Shown: piece by piece, positions 34,345-43,207 of the stretch | How positions within the stretch are numbered: the stretch's first letter is position 1 | Layout: each line of letters begins with the position of its first letter | Origin: Pedobacter sp. KBS0701 | GTDB lineage: Bacteria > Bacteroidota > Bacteroidia > Sphingobacteriales > Sphingobacteriaceae | Reading direction: 5' to 3' | NCBI RefSeq assembly: GCF_005938645.2 | Contig: NZ_CP042171.1 | Span: forward strand, 992,001-1,056,000 | Length of the DNA stretch: 64,000 nt | Program-made: the position numbers and the translations under genes | Notes under the pieces: model-generated | Told to the model about the DNA's origin: nothing | Database searches by the model: none | What the model saw: only the letters and a program-made list of their open reading frames with translations

Positions 34345-36435
34345 ATGCAAAGTTTCAGAACAGAACTCGAAAATCCGATCGTCGAGCAGGACATCATCGA
34401 TTTAGAGAATAAGATTAAAGCTTTTAGAGATGGAACCATCCACGACGAAAAGTTTAGGAGCCTTCGTTTGGCCCGCGGTGTTTACGGACAAAGGCAGCCT
34501 GGCGTGCAGATGGTGCGTATTAAACTGCCGTTTGGTAAGGTAACTTTTAAGCAGTTATTACGTATTGCCGATATTGCTGATGAGTACGGAAGTGGCAATC
34601 TGCACTTAACCACGCGTCAGGATATTCAGATCCATTATGTGAGTTTAGATAGAACCCCCGAGCTTTGGGCCAAACTGGAGCAGGATGATATTACTTTGCG
34701 CGAAGCCTGCGGAAACACGGTGCGTAATGTAACCGCATCTCCAAATTCGGGCATCGATGCGGAAGAGCCTTTTGATGTTTCTCCTTACGCACAAGCGGTA
34801 TTTGCGTACTTTTTGCGTAACCCAATCTGTCAGGAAATGGGGCGTAAGATTAAAATTTCTTTTTCTTCCAGCGATAGGGATACCGCTTTCAGCTATATTC
34901 ACGATTTAGGTTTTATTCCGAAAATTAATGAAAATGGCGAACGTGGGTTTAAAGTTTTATTTGCAGGTGGTTTAGGTGCACAGCCTTTCCTGGCAAATGC
35001 CGTTCACGAATTTTTGCCTGAAGATCAGTTAATTCCTTTTACCGAATCTGTGCTTCGTGTATTTGATCGTTATGGCGAACGTACCAACCGTAACAAAGCA
35101 CGGTTAAAATACCTGGTTCAGAAATTAGGTTTAGAAGAGGTATTGCGTCTGGTTGCCGAAGAGCGTATTGCCAATAAAGTAAAAACTTTTAAAATAGATA
35201 TTAATACGGTACCTCAGCCAACTTTGCCTTTAGAGCAGGAATACCCTGCGGTAGAAATATTAAACGAAGCCCATTACAAACACTGGTTAACCACCAATGT
35301 AATGGAGCAGAAACAGGCCGGATTTTATGGTGTGTATGTGAAAGTTCAGGTGGGCGATATCAAAACAGATAAGGCAAGGGCTTTTGTTGATGCCATCAGG
35401 TTATATGTTGCTGATGAAATCAGGATTACCCAAAACCAGGGACTATTATTGAAGTTTGTACGTAAGGAAGCACTACCTTCATTATATGCGGCTTTAAATA
35501 AAATTGGTTTTACAACAGCGGGCTTTGATAGTTTGGCCGATATTACCACATGTCCGGGTACAGATACCTGTAACCTGGGTATTTCGAACTCAATGACATT
35601 AGCTGAAGTTTTGGAAGAGGTGATTTATACCGATTTCCCTGAGTTTATCTACGAGAAAAACATCAAGATCAAAATCAGTGGTTGTATGAATTCTTGCGGT
35701 CAGCACGGCTTGGCCGAAATCGGTTTCCACGGAAGCTCGGTAAAAGCTGAAGGAAAAGTGGTACCGGCTGTTCAGGTGATGTTAGGTGGCGGTACTGTTG
35801 GTAACGGCGTTGGCCGGGTGGCAGAACGTGTAATTAAAGTACCTTCTAAAAGAGCAACAAGTGTTTTACATTTCATTTTAAATGATTTTAAGGCGAATAA
35901 CCTCGAAGATGAAAACTTCCACCAATATTATGATAGAAAAGGGAAAGACCATTTTTATCAGTTATTAAAACCATTGGCCGATTTAACGAACCTGCAAACA
36001 GAAGAATTTGTAGACTGGGGACATGTTGAAGAATTTGTAACGGCCATTGGTGTTGGAGAATGTGCCGGTGTGGTGATTGATTTAGTGGCTACTTTATTAT
36101 TAGAGGCCGACGAAAAATTTGGTTGGGCAAAGCAAAACTTAGATAAGGGTGCTTATGCCGACGCCATTTATCATACCTATAGCACTTTTGTAAGTGCAGC
36201 AAAGTCTTTATTGTTGGATAAAGGCGTAAACAGCAGTACCCAGGTTGGCGTGATCCGCGAATTTGATAACCACTATGTAGAAACCGGCGAATTTAACTTA
36301 CCGACCAATTTCTCAGACCTGGTTTTACAGATCAATAAAAACGAACCAACGGCAGAATTTGCCCAAAAATATTTCGATGAAGCCAGTCAATTTTTAAATC
36401 AGATTAAGGAAAAAAGAGCGGTATTAGCGAAATAG
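34345..36435 (+). CDS. Siroheme-dependent sulfite (nitrite/sulfite-type) reductase
   Basis: 696 residues. Two ferredoxin-like half domains (about 55-125 and 325-390) alternate with siroheme/4Fe-4S domains. The cluster ligands are C403 and C409 (TTCPGTDTC) and C447 and C451 (SGCMNSC). A helical extension of about 130 residues at the C-terminus resembles the HEPN-like tail known in Bacteroidota members. Context with cysH, cysD, cysN and siroheme genes makes sulfite rather than nitrite the substrate: sulfite + 6 e- to sulfide. Expression is probably gated by the attenuator just upstream. Confidence 0.92.
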   Translation: MQSFRTELENPIVEQDIIDLENKIKAFRDGTIHDEKFRSLRLARGVYGQRQPGVQMVRIKLPFGKVTFKQLLRIADIADEYGSGNLHLTTRQDIQIHYVSLDRTPELWAKLEQDDITLREACGNTVRNVTASPNSGIDAEEPFDVSPYAQAVFAYFLRNPICQEMGRKIKISFSSSDRDTAFSYIHDLGFIPKINENGERGFKVLFAGGLGAQPFLANAVHEFLPEDQLIPFTESVLRVFDRYGERTNRNKARLKYLVQKLGLEEVLRLVAEERIANKVKTFKIDINTVPQPTLPLEQEYPAVEILNEAHYKHWLTTNVMEQKQAGFYGVYVKVQVGDIKTDKARAFVDAIRLYVADEIRITQNQGLLLKFVRKEALPSLYAALNKIGFTTAGFDSLADITTCPGTDTCNLGISNSMTLAEVLEEVIYTDFPEFIYEKNIKIKISGCMNSCGQHGLAEIGFHGSSVKAEGKVVPAVQVMLGGGTVGNGVGRVAERVIKVPSKRATSVLHFILNDFKANNLEDENFHQYYDRKGKDHFYQLLKPLADLTNLQTEEFVDWGHVEEFVTAIGVGECAGVVIDLVATLLLEADEKFGWAKQNLDKGAYADAIYHTYSTFVSAAKSLLLDKGVNSSTQVGVIREFDNHYVETGEFNLPTNFSDLVLQINKNEPTAEFAQKYFDEASQFLNQIKEKRAVLAK

Positions 36436-36539
36436 AAGGAGTTAATAATTGAGTGATAGCATTAATGAATGATTACAAACACTCGCTGATAAAATATTCT
36501 CTCATTCAAACTTCAATCATTCAAAATTAAAATACAAAG
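36436..36539. repeat. Operon spacer of degenerate inverted words
   Basis: The first half has TTGAGTGATAGCATTAATGA-like words, the second CTCATTCAAACTTCAATCAT-like words, which are rough reverse complements, so the spacer can form an mRNA hairpin between the reductase and cobA. Confidence 0.6.
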
Positions 36540-37316
36540 ATGAGCGATCAGAAATTAAATATAGAATCAAAAATTACCCTTTTAGGTGCAGGTCCTGGAG
36601 ATCCGGATTTATTAACCTTAAAAGGGGTGAAGGCTTTGCAAACTGCTGATGTGGTATTGTACGATGCTTTAACCAACGAAGCTTTATTGGAGCATGCTCC
36701 GGCAGCCGCCATTAAAGTTTATGTAGGAAAACGTTCAGGTGAACATTCTTATCCGCAGGATACCATCAATAAACTGATGATTGATTATGCTTTAAATTAC
36801 GGACATGTGGTACGTTTAAAGGGCGGCGATCCGTTTGTTTTTGGCAGGGGATATGAGGAACTGGATTATGCCGCATCTTACAGCATTCCGGTAAGTGTTA
36901 TTCCGGGTATTTCGAGTTCTATCGGTGTACCAGGTTTGCAGCAGATTCCGGTTACGCACCGTGGCATGAGCGAAAGCTTTTGGGTAATCACCGGTACAAC
37001 CACATCCGGAGAAGTTTCAGCAGATATTTACCAGGCAGCACAATCAAAAGCTACGGTATTGGTACTGATGGGACTTAAAAAATTACCTAAAATTGTAGAG
37101 ATTTTTAAAGCGGCAGGCAAACATAATTTACCAACTGCTGTGGTGCAGAACGGATCGGCAGAGGATGAAAGATTGGTTGTTGGAGTAGTTGAAACCATAG
37201 AAAGTTTGGTTCAGCAAGAAAATATTAAAGCACCAGCTTTATTAATTTTTGGAGAAGTTGTATCATTACATCCATCATTTAAGAAATTAATTAAACAATA
37301 TGCAAGTATTGCCTAA
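36540..37316 (+). CDS. cobA: Uroporphyrinogen-III C-methyltransferase
   Basis: 258 residues, SUMT. It methylates uroporphyrinogen III twice with SAM to make precorrin-2, the precursor of siroheme. Motifs: LLGAGPGDPDLLTLKG (about 14-29), VYVGKRSGEHS, VRLKGGDPFVFGRGYEE (about 97-113), PGISSSIGVPGLQQIPVTHR (about 123-142). All expected SAM-site residues are present. It overlaps the next gene by 17 bp, which encodes the next enzyme of the pathway. Confidence 0.95.
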   Translation: MSDQKLNIESKITLLGAGPGDPDLLTLKGVKALQTADVVLYDALTNEALLEHAPAAAIKVYVGKRSGEHSYPQDTINKLMIDYALNYGHVVRLKGGDPFVFGRGYEELDYAASYSIPVSVIPGISSSIGVPGLQQIPVTHRGMSESFWVITGTTTSGEVSADIYQAAQSKATVLVLMGLKKLPKIVEIFKAAGKHNLPTAVVQNGSAEDERLVVGVVETIESLVQQENIKAPALLIFGEVVSLHPSFKKLIKQYASIA

Positions 37317-38811
37317 CCAACCTGATAATGCAATACCTTTTTCGGAAGAAGAAAAAGGTAACCAGCTCTTTCCAGTTTTTGTGAAGCTGAACAAGCTGCG
37401 TACATTATTAATTGGAGCAGGCAATATTGGGCTGGAGAAGTTAACGGCGATTGTAAATAACAGCCATAGTGCTACCATTACTATTGTGGCAGAAACGGTA
37501 TCGCCGGAGGTTTATGCACTTGTCGCAAATTACCCGCTCATAAAAGTTAAGCAGAAAAGTTTTGATATCGACGATTTAAACGATATTGATATCGTTTTTG
37601 CGGCAACCAATAACCATATTTTAAATGAAGAGATCAGAAAGGTAACGCACGAGCGTGGTCTGCTGATCAACGTGGCAGATAAGCCAGAACTATGCGATTT
37701 TTACTTAGGATCAATCGTTCAAAAAGGCGATTTAAAGATTGCCATTTCTACAAACGGTAAATCGCCAACCATTGCCAAACGTTTAAAGCAGATTTTAAAT
37801 GAGGGTTTACCCGCAGAACTGGATGAAACCCTACAGAATATGAGCGCTTTGCGCCAAACTTTAAACGGCGATTTTTCGGCAAAAGTTAAAAAACTCAATA
37901 AGGTTACCCAAAGCTTGATCAATCCTAAAAAAAGCTTCGCAGAGCGGAATATTAAATGGTTGATCTGGGTGGCATCAGTTTTATTGATAGGCGCAATCGG
38001 ACTTTCGCTTTGGAATACCGAACCCGAATTTCAGACGTTTTTGATCAACATCGATCCATTGTTTTATTGGTTTTTAGGTGCTGGATTTTTATTCGCCTTA
38101 ATTGATGGGGCAATCGGAATGTCTTATGGGGTAACAACAGCTTCCTTTTCACTAGCTATGGGTTTACCGCCTGCATCCGCAAGTATGGCCATCCATATTT
38201 CTGAGGTAATGAGTAATGGGATTGCAGGGTGGATGCATTACAGGATGGGGAATGTGAATTGGAAACTATTCAAAATTTTAATTCTTCCTGCCATAATCGG
38301 TGCAGTTTTAGGTGCCTATATCCTTTCCTCATTAGAACATTATAGTGCTTATGTTAAACCCATTGTGGCGGTTTACACCTTGTTTCTAGGAGGAGTTATT
38401 TTAATGAAAGCGTTTAATATCAAGCGTAAAAAAGCAGATCAAAAAATCAAAAAAATTGGACTATTGGGTTTTTTTGGTGGCTTTATCGATGCGGCTTTTG
38501 GCGGTGGATGGGGATCGATCGTTTTATCGAGTTTAATTGCGGGCGGCCGTCACCCTTTGTTCTCATTGGGTACGGTAAAAATCAGCCGTTTTTTTATTGC
38601 CACTTTAAGTTCGCTTACCTTTTTCACCATGTTGGGCGGCAAACACTGGGAAGCTGTTTTAGGCTTAATTATTGGTAGTGCAATCGCATCGCCAATTGCC
38701 GCAAAAGTATCGAACAAAATTTCTGCAAAAACCATTATGGTTGCTGTGGGGATTATTGTAATGATTGTGAGTTTGCGGAGTGTGATTATGTTTATTTTAA
38801 AATTAATTTAG
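37300..38811 (+). CDS. Fusion: siroheme synthase N-terminal domain plus TSUP (TauE/SafE) permease
   Basis: 503 residues. Residues about 20-210 are the CysG-B/Met8p-type domain (VFVKLNKLRTLLIGAGNIGL, VFAATNNHILNEEI, INVADKPELCDFYLGSIVQKG, IAISTNGKSPTIAKRLK), which oxidises precorrin-2 and inserts iron. Residues about 220-503 are a multi-span TSUP transporter with the two GGFIDAAFGGGWGS-type repeats (about 243-265 and 390-405). TSUP proteins export sulfite or other sulfur compounds, or import sulfate-like anions. The fusion places cofactor synthesis and sulfur-anion transport in one polypeptide. The ATG at 37300 overlaps cobA. Confidence 0.9.
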   Translation: MQVLPNQPDNAIPFSEEEKGNQLFPVFVKLNKLRTLLIGAGNIGLEKLTAIVNNSHSATITIVAETVSPEVYALVANYPLIKVKQKSFDIDDLNDIDIVFAATNNHILNEEIRKVTHERGLLINVADKPELCDFYLGSIVQKGDLKIAISTNGKSPTIAKRLKQILNEGLPAELDETLQNMSALRQTLNGDFSAKVKKLNKVTQSLINPKKSFAERNIKWLIWVASVLLIGAIGLSLWNTEPEFQTFLINIDPLFYWFLGAGFLFALIDGAIGMSYGVTTASFSLAMGLPPASASMAIHISEVMSNGIAGWMHYRMGNVNWKLFKILILPAIIGAVLGAYILSSLEHYSAYVKPIVAVYTLFLGGVILMKAFNIKRKKADQKIKKIGLLGFFGGFIDAAFGGGWGSIVLSSLIAGGRHPLFSLGTVKISRFFIATLSSLTFFTMLGGKHWEAVLGLIIGSAIASPIAAKVSNKISAKTIMVAVGIIVMIVSLRSVIMFILKLI

Positions 38812-38813
38812 TG

Positions 38814-39512
38814 ATGGAGAACCTAGAAGATATAAAAGCAGCACTGGCAGGTTTGAATACAATTGATAAACTGAAATTTTTGGCAGATCAATATGCCGGC
38901 CGTATTATATTTTCAACCAGTTTTGGTTGGGAAGACCAGGCGATTACACATTTGATCTTTGCCAATAATATACCGATTAAGGTTTTTACCTTAGAAACCG
39001 GACGCTTGTTTCCAGAAACTTATTACGTTTGGAACCGTACCTTAGAAATTTATAACAAGCCGATTCATGCCTACTATCCGCAAAATGAGCTGTTGCAGGA
39101 TATGGTGAATACCAAAGGCCCGAGCAGCTTTTACGAATCGGTAGAAAATAGAAAAGAATGCTGTTACATCCGTAAAATTGAACCATTAAAAAGAGCATTA
39201 AAAGGGAATGAAATCTGGATAACAGGCATCAGGGCTGATCAGAGTGCCAACCGTGAGGATATGCACGATTTAGAATGGGACGAAGGCAACCAGTTGGTTA
39301 AATTCCACCCAATATTCGATTGGACTTTAGAGGATGTGAAAGCATACATTAAAGAAAACAACATTGTTTACAATACGCTGCACGATAAAGGTTTTCCGAG
39401 TATAGGATGCGCCCCATGTACAAGAGCAGTACAGCCAGGCGAAGATTTTAGAGCCGGAAGATGGTGGTGGGAAGACCAGAGCAAAAAAGAATGTGGCTTA
39501 CACGCTACTTAA
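38814..39512 (+). CDS. cysH: Adenylyl-sulfate (APS-type) reductase
   Basis: 232 residues from MENLED; a GTG one codon earlier is an alternative. PAPS/APS reductase fold with FSTSFGWEDQ (about 33-42) and ETGRLFPETY. The cysteines C116-C117 and C199/C202 (SIGCAPC) form the four-cysteine set that binds a 4Fe-4S cluster and is typical of APS-specific enzymes; C227 in KKECGLH is the catalytic one. No APS kinase is encoded here and CysN lacks a kinase domain, which agrees with direct APS reduction to sulfite. Confidence 0.93.
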   Translation: MENLEDIKAALAGLNTIDKLKFLADQYAGRIIFSTSFGWEDQAITHLIFANNIPIKVFTLETGRLFPETYYVWNRTLEIYNKPIHAYYPQNELLQDMVNTKGPSSFYESVENRKECCYIRKIEPLKRALKGNEIWITGIRADQSANREDMHDLEWDEGNQLVKFHPIFDWTLEDVKAYIKENNIVYNTLHDKGFPSIGCAPCTRAVQPGEDFRAGRWWWEDQSKKECGLHAT

Positions 39513-39689
39513 GGTATAAGGCGGAAGGCTAAAAGATAGAAGGTTTATATTCCTTACTAATGGAACGTTGGAATATCCCAACATTCAAACCTTCCAAACA
39601 TTTTAAACAACAATAACAACAACAACAAGTTGAGTAATTGAGCGATTTAACATTCAATCATTCAACATTCAATCATTCAACATTTGATA
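39513..39689. repeat. Operon spacer of degenerate inverted words
   Basis: GGCGGAAGGCTAAAAGATAG then AACATTCAAACCTTCCAAAC, followed by AACAACAATAACAACAACAA and tandem CATTCAATCATTCAA words up to the cysD start. A start at TTG 39684 is in frame but the ATG at 39690 is preferred. Confidence 0.55.
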
Positions 39690-40595
39690 ATGAGTACATA
39701 TAATTTTGATTATTTAGATGAACTAGAGGCCGAGGCTATTCACATTTTGCGTGAAGTAGCAGGTCAGTTTGAAAAACCGGCCCTATTATTTTCGGGTGGA
39801 AAGGATTCAATTACTTTAGTTCGTTTGGCAGAAAAAGCTTTTCGTCCGGGGAAATTTCCTTTTCCTTTGGTACATATAGATACCGGCCATAATTTCGAAG
39901 AAACCATCACTTACCGTGACCAGATGGTAGCAAGAATTGGCGAAAAATTAATTATCGGTTCGGTGCAGGAATCTATCGATCAGGGTAAAGTAGTAGAGCA
40001 GACCGGTAAAAATGCCAGTAGAAATGCTTTGCAAACCGTAACCTTGCTTGATACCATTGCAAAATACCAGTTTGATGCCTGTATTGGTGGTGCCCGTAGG
40101 GATGAAGAAAAAGCAAGAGCAAAGGAACGTATTTTCTCTGTCCGTGACGAATTCGGTCAGTGGGATCCAAAACGCCAGCGTCCTGAACTTTGGAACATTT
40201 ATAACGGTAAAATCCATAAAGGTGAAAATATCCGCGTATTCCCGATCAGTAACTGGACAGAATTAGATGTTTGGAACTATATCCGTAGAGAGAAAATCGA
40301 TTTGCCAAGTATTTATTTCTCGCACGAACGTGATTGCATTACGCGTAATGGACAATTGATGGCTGCTTCTCCGTTTTTAAATATGGATGATGAGGATATA
40401 ATTGAGCGCAAGCAGGTTCGTTTTCGTACGGTAGGCGATATGTCGTGCACTGCTGCGGTAGAATCGGATGCCACTTTGATTGATGATATTATTTCAGAAA
40501 TCAGTGCCTCTAAAATTTCAGAACGTGGCGCCCGTATGGACGATAAAGTTTCGGAAGCCGCAATGGAAGATAGAAAAAAGGGAGGGTATTTTTAA
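39690..40595 (+). CDS. cysD: Sulfate adenylyltransferase subunit 2
   Basis: 301 residues from MSTYNFDYLDEL. ATP sulfurylase small subunit: the N-type ATP-pyrophosphatase loop LLFSGGKDSITLVRL (about 34-48), HIDTGHNFEET, ARRDEEKARAKERIFS and WDPKRQRPELWNIYNG are characteristic. With CysN it makes APS from sulfate and ATP, driven by GTP hydrolysis. Spacing to cysN is 155 bp of degenerate repeat, yet they surely share a transcript. Confidence 0.96.
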   Translation: MSTYNFDYLDELEAEAIHILREVAGQFEKPALLFSGGKDSITLVRLAEKAFRPGKFPFPLVHIDTGHNFEETITYRDQMVARIGEKLIIGSVQESIDQGKVVEQTGKNASRNALQTVTLLDTIAKYQFDACIGGARRDEEKARAKERIFSVRDEFGQWDPKRQRPELWNIYNGKIHKGENIRVFPISNWTELDVWNYIRREKIDLPSIYFSHERDCITRNGQLMAASPFLNMDDEDIIERKQVRFRTVGDMSCTAAVESDATLIDDIISEISASKISERGARMDDKVSEAAMEDRKKGGYF

Positions 40596-40750
40596 CAGAG
40601 AATCAAGTATATAGTATCAAGTATCAAGATTGAAAATTCTCTTGATACTAATGTCTTAATACTCAATACTAAATACTCTATACTTGATACTAAATACTTA
40701 ATACTAAAAAAGCCAACCCAATCATTAAACATTAAAACATTACAATAATC
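40596..40750. repeat. Operon spacer built of AGTATCAAG / CTTGATACT words
   Basis: AAGTATCAAGTATCAAG-type words fill the first third and CTTGATACT, AAATACT words the rest. The two sets are reverse complements and would form a long imperfect hairpin between cysD and cysN. Confidence 0.65.
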
Positions 40751-42001
40751 GTGAACATATTAAAATTTTTCACAGCAGGCAGCGTAGATGATGGTAAAAG
40801 TACCTTAATTGGCCGTTTGTTATATGATACAGATTCTATTTTGGCTGATCAGTTAGAAGCTTTACAGAGTTCGAACCGCAAAAATGACGATGGGTCAATA
40901 GATTTAGCCATTCTTACCGATGGTTTAAGGGCAGAGCGCGAGCAGGGCATCACCATTGATGTAGCTTACAAATACTTTCAGACAGAGAAACGTAAATTCA
41001 TTATAGCTGATACCCCGGGACACATTCAGTATACCAGAAATATGGTTACAGGCGCGTCTACTGCTAATTTGGCTATTATTTTAATCGATGCCCGCAACGG
41101 CGTGGTAGAACAGACCATCCGCCACTCCTATATTGTTTCCTTATTAGGCATTAAACATGTAGTGGTTTGTATCAACAAAATGGATATGGTTGGCTATAAC
41201 GAAACGGTTTACAGTTCAATCATTGAGAAATATAAAATCCTTGCTCAGCAATTAAAGCTTGCCGATGTAACCTATATTCCGGTAAGTGCATTAAAAGGTG
41301 ATAACATCGTACAAAATTCCGGCAACATGGATTGGTATGAAGGAGAAAGTCTGTTACATTTCTTAGAGAAAGTAGATACCGATAATTTAGATAAATCGCA
41401 ATTGGCGCGTATGCCCGTACAATGGGTGGTTCGTCCGCAAACAGCAGAACTGCATGATTACCGTGGTTATGCCGGGCGTGTATTGAGCGGAACCTTTAAT
41501 TTAAATGATAAAGTTACTGTTCTTCCTTCAGGAGCCGGCTCTATTGTAGAGAAAATAGAATTTTTTGATGAGGCACTTGATGCTGCACATGCTGGTCAGT
41601 CGGTTATTATCCATTTAAAAGATGATGTGGATATCAGCCGTGGCGATACCATTGTAAATGCATCGGCTTTGCCACAGGAAACAAAACTGATTGAGGCTGA
41701 TCTTTGCTGGATGGATACCCGTGCGCTAGATACTTCGATTATGTACAACATTCAGCATAACAGCAAGATTACTAAATGTAAAATCAGCGAAATTCTACAT
41801 AAGGTAGATATCAATACGCTTGAGAAACATGCTGCAGATGAATTTAAATTAAACGATATTGGCCGTGTGATTGTGAAAACCGCGGATGCCTTAGCTTTTG
41901 ATTTATACGACGATAACCGCGCAAATGGTTCTGCCATTTTGGTTGATACACGTACTAATTTAACTGTTGGTGCATTGATGTTCAGGGCGGCAGTGGAGTA
42001 A
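40751..42001 (+). CDS. cysN: Sulfate adenylyltransferase subunit 1 (GTPase)
   Basis: 416 residues, starting at GTG (MNILKFFTAGSVDDGKSTL). EF-Tu-like GTPase with the P-loop GSVDDGKS (about 10-17), DTPGH and NKMD motifs, followed by two beta-barrel domains. There is no C-terminal CysC kinase, so this is CysN rather than CysNC. It activates CysD in APS formation. Confidence 0.95.
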   Translation: MNILKFFTAGSVDDGKSTLIGRLLYDTDSILADQLEALQSSNRKNDDGSIDLAILTDGLRAEREQGITIDVAYKYFQTEKRKFIIADTPGHIQYTRNMVTGASTANLAIILIDARNGVVEQTIRHSYIVSLLGIKHVVVCINKMDMVGYNETVYSSIIEKYKILAQQLKLADVTYIPVSALKGDNIVQNSGNMDWYEGESLLHFLEKVDTDNLDKSQLARMPVQWVVRPQTAELHDYRGYAGRVLSGTFNLNDKVTVLPSGAGSIVEKIEFFDEALDAAHAGQSVIIHLKDDVDISRGDTIVNASALPQETKLIEADLCWMDTRALDTSIMYNIQHNSKITKCKISEILHKVDINTLEKHAADEFKLNDIGRVIVKTADALAFDLYDDNRANGSAILVDTRTNLTVGALMFRAAVE

Positions 42002-42421
42002 AATGTAAAATGGAATAATGTAAGATGGATGATGAGGGAATAACCAATTTTCAATGATCAATTAGCAAGTGTATTAAGAGTTGGCCACGAGGCTTGGTGA
42101 CACGGAAAATCTAAAGCGGTTTGTCATCCTGACCGTAGTAGAAGGATCTTTGAGTATGGAAAATGGAGGATGGAAAATAATCAGATTTGTATTTAACTCA
42201 TTAATCCTAAAATCATACAATCCTGAAAATCCTAATATAGAACCACAACCAAATATAATAATGAAAGCTTTAGATTGTTCTAAAGTGAAAGCAATTTCAG
42301 TGGGGTGCCAGACGGTATCCCATTTTCGTTGCAAGGTTTTTTGTATATTTAGATTATGGAAAAGGTTAAAATTTTTCATCTCCTTATTACATTACAAAAC
42401 TGAAGCCCTAATCCAAACCAC
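42002..42421. other. 420-bp intergenic region, no gene supported
   Basis: ORFs of about 100 codons exist on both strands but look random: low-complexity starts, no recognisable family. A GTCATCCTGACCGTAGTAGAAGG-type repeat unit is near 42123-42145. Confidence 0.5.
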
Positions 42422-42886
42422 ATGAAAAAAAATCTTATATACCTCGTATTTGCTACTGTTCCTTATGTTTTTGCTTGTAACCAATCAGAAAAGAAGACTG
42501 ATACTGCAAAAAAGGATTCCGTGATCAATCAAACCTGTTATGCGGCTTTCTTCGAAAAAGACAGCGCGGCCATGATTGTGAAAACGATGGCATCTGGTAA
42601 AGTGACAGGATCCTTATTGGTAAAATATGCTGATAAACCTGAAAATAATGGTAAAATCGACGGCAAGTTTAATGGTGATACCTTATTGGTTGATTATCGC
42701 TTTAATACCGGTAAAGATTCCACCAAAGCTTTTACCAATCCATTGGCATTTTTAAAGAAAGATGGTAAACTCATTATGGGCGTTGCGCAGATTGAAACTA
42801 CGCTGGGCAGGTCATACTTCGTTAAAGGCAAACCCATTAATTACGAAGCCGGTAAGTTTACTTTTGCAGAAGTGAATTGTAAATAA
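42422..42886 (+). CDS. Small lipoprotein of unknown function
   Basis: 154 residues. Basic start MKKN, hydrophobic core and the lipobox-like VFAC at about 16-19, then a Ser/Thr/Lys-rich linker. Typical for exported Bacteroidota lipoproteins. The body has beta-rich repeats (GSLLVKYADKPENNGKIDGK) and no known motif. It lies between cysN and the second SUMT gene but the link to sulfur metabolism is only positional. Confidence 0.8.
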   Translation: MKKNLIYLVFATVPYVFACNQSEKKTDTAKKDSVINQTCYAAFFEKDSAAMIVKTMASGKVTGSLLVKYADKPENNGKIDGKFNGDTLLVDYRFNTGKDSTKAFTNPLAFLKKDGKLIMGVAQIETTLGRSYFVKGKPINYEAGKFTFAEVNCK

Positions 42887-43130
42887 AATCTAATTTGTCA
42901 TCCTGAACGTAGTGAAGAATCTTTAAAGTCGAGATTTCCATAGCGAATTACCAAAATTTTGTCATTTCCAGCGGAGTGCAAAGCGGTCGAGAACCATGGA
43001 GTGCTCAGCGAAGCTAAATCTGTCTAATAGATCTCTCCATTTCACTGCGTTCCAGTCGAGATGATGACGCTTTAATTGAGATTTTTTCCACTAATAATAT
43101 GCTATAAGTGAGGCAATGAAATTATTTTGA
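42887..43130. repeat. Repeat-bearing intergenic region
   Basis: A GTCATCCTGAACGTAGTGAAG unit near 42897-42917 and, at about 42961-43067, GTCATTTCCAGCGGAGTGCA with an inverted partner GATCTCTCCATTTCACTGCG...CGAGATGATGACG. Probably separates the lipoprotein transcript from the SUMT promoter. Confidence 0.6.
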
Positions 43131-43168
43131 AATAAATTACTACAATTCCCATAGACTTTATATATTTG
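43131..43168 (+). promoter_or_regulatory. Promoter of the second SUMT gene, copy of the sulfur-operon block
   Basis: 34 of 38 bases equal 34144-34181, including the TATATTTG -7 box at 43161-43168. The predicted leader is about 35 nt with no Cys codons and no terminator, so the shared block can be separated from the attenuator function. Confidence 0.7.
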
Positions 43169-43207
43169 TATTATTAACAAACGTATAACAAGCATAAACT
43201 TTCTGTT

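Noticed and set aside
42074-42425. Overlapping ORFs of about 100-114 codons on both strands
   Set aside because: They contain an intergenic repeat unit, are mutually antisense and show no family features or plausible start context.
42961-43067. Possible tRNA or small RNA in the GC-richer stretch
   Set aside because: No cloverleaf, T-loop GTTCGA or CCA-like acceptor; it matches the intergenic repeat family instead.
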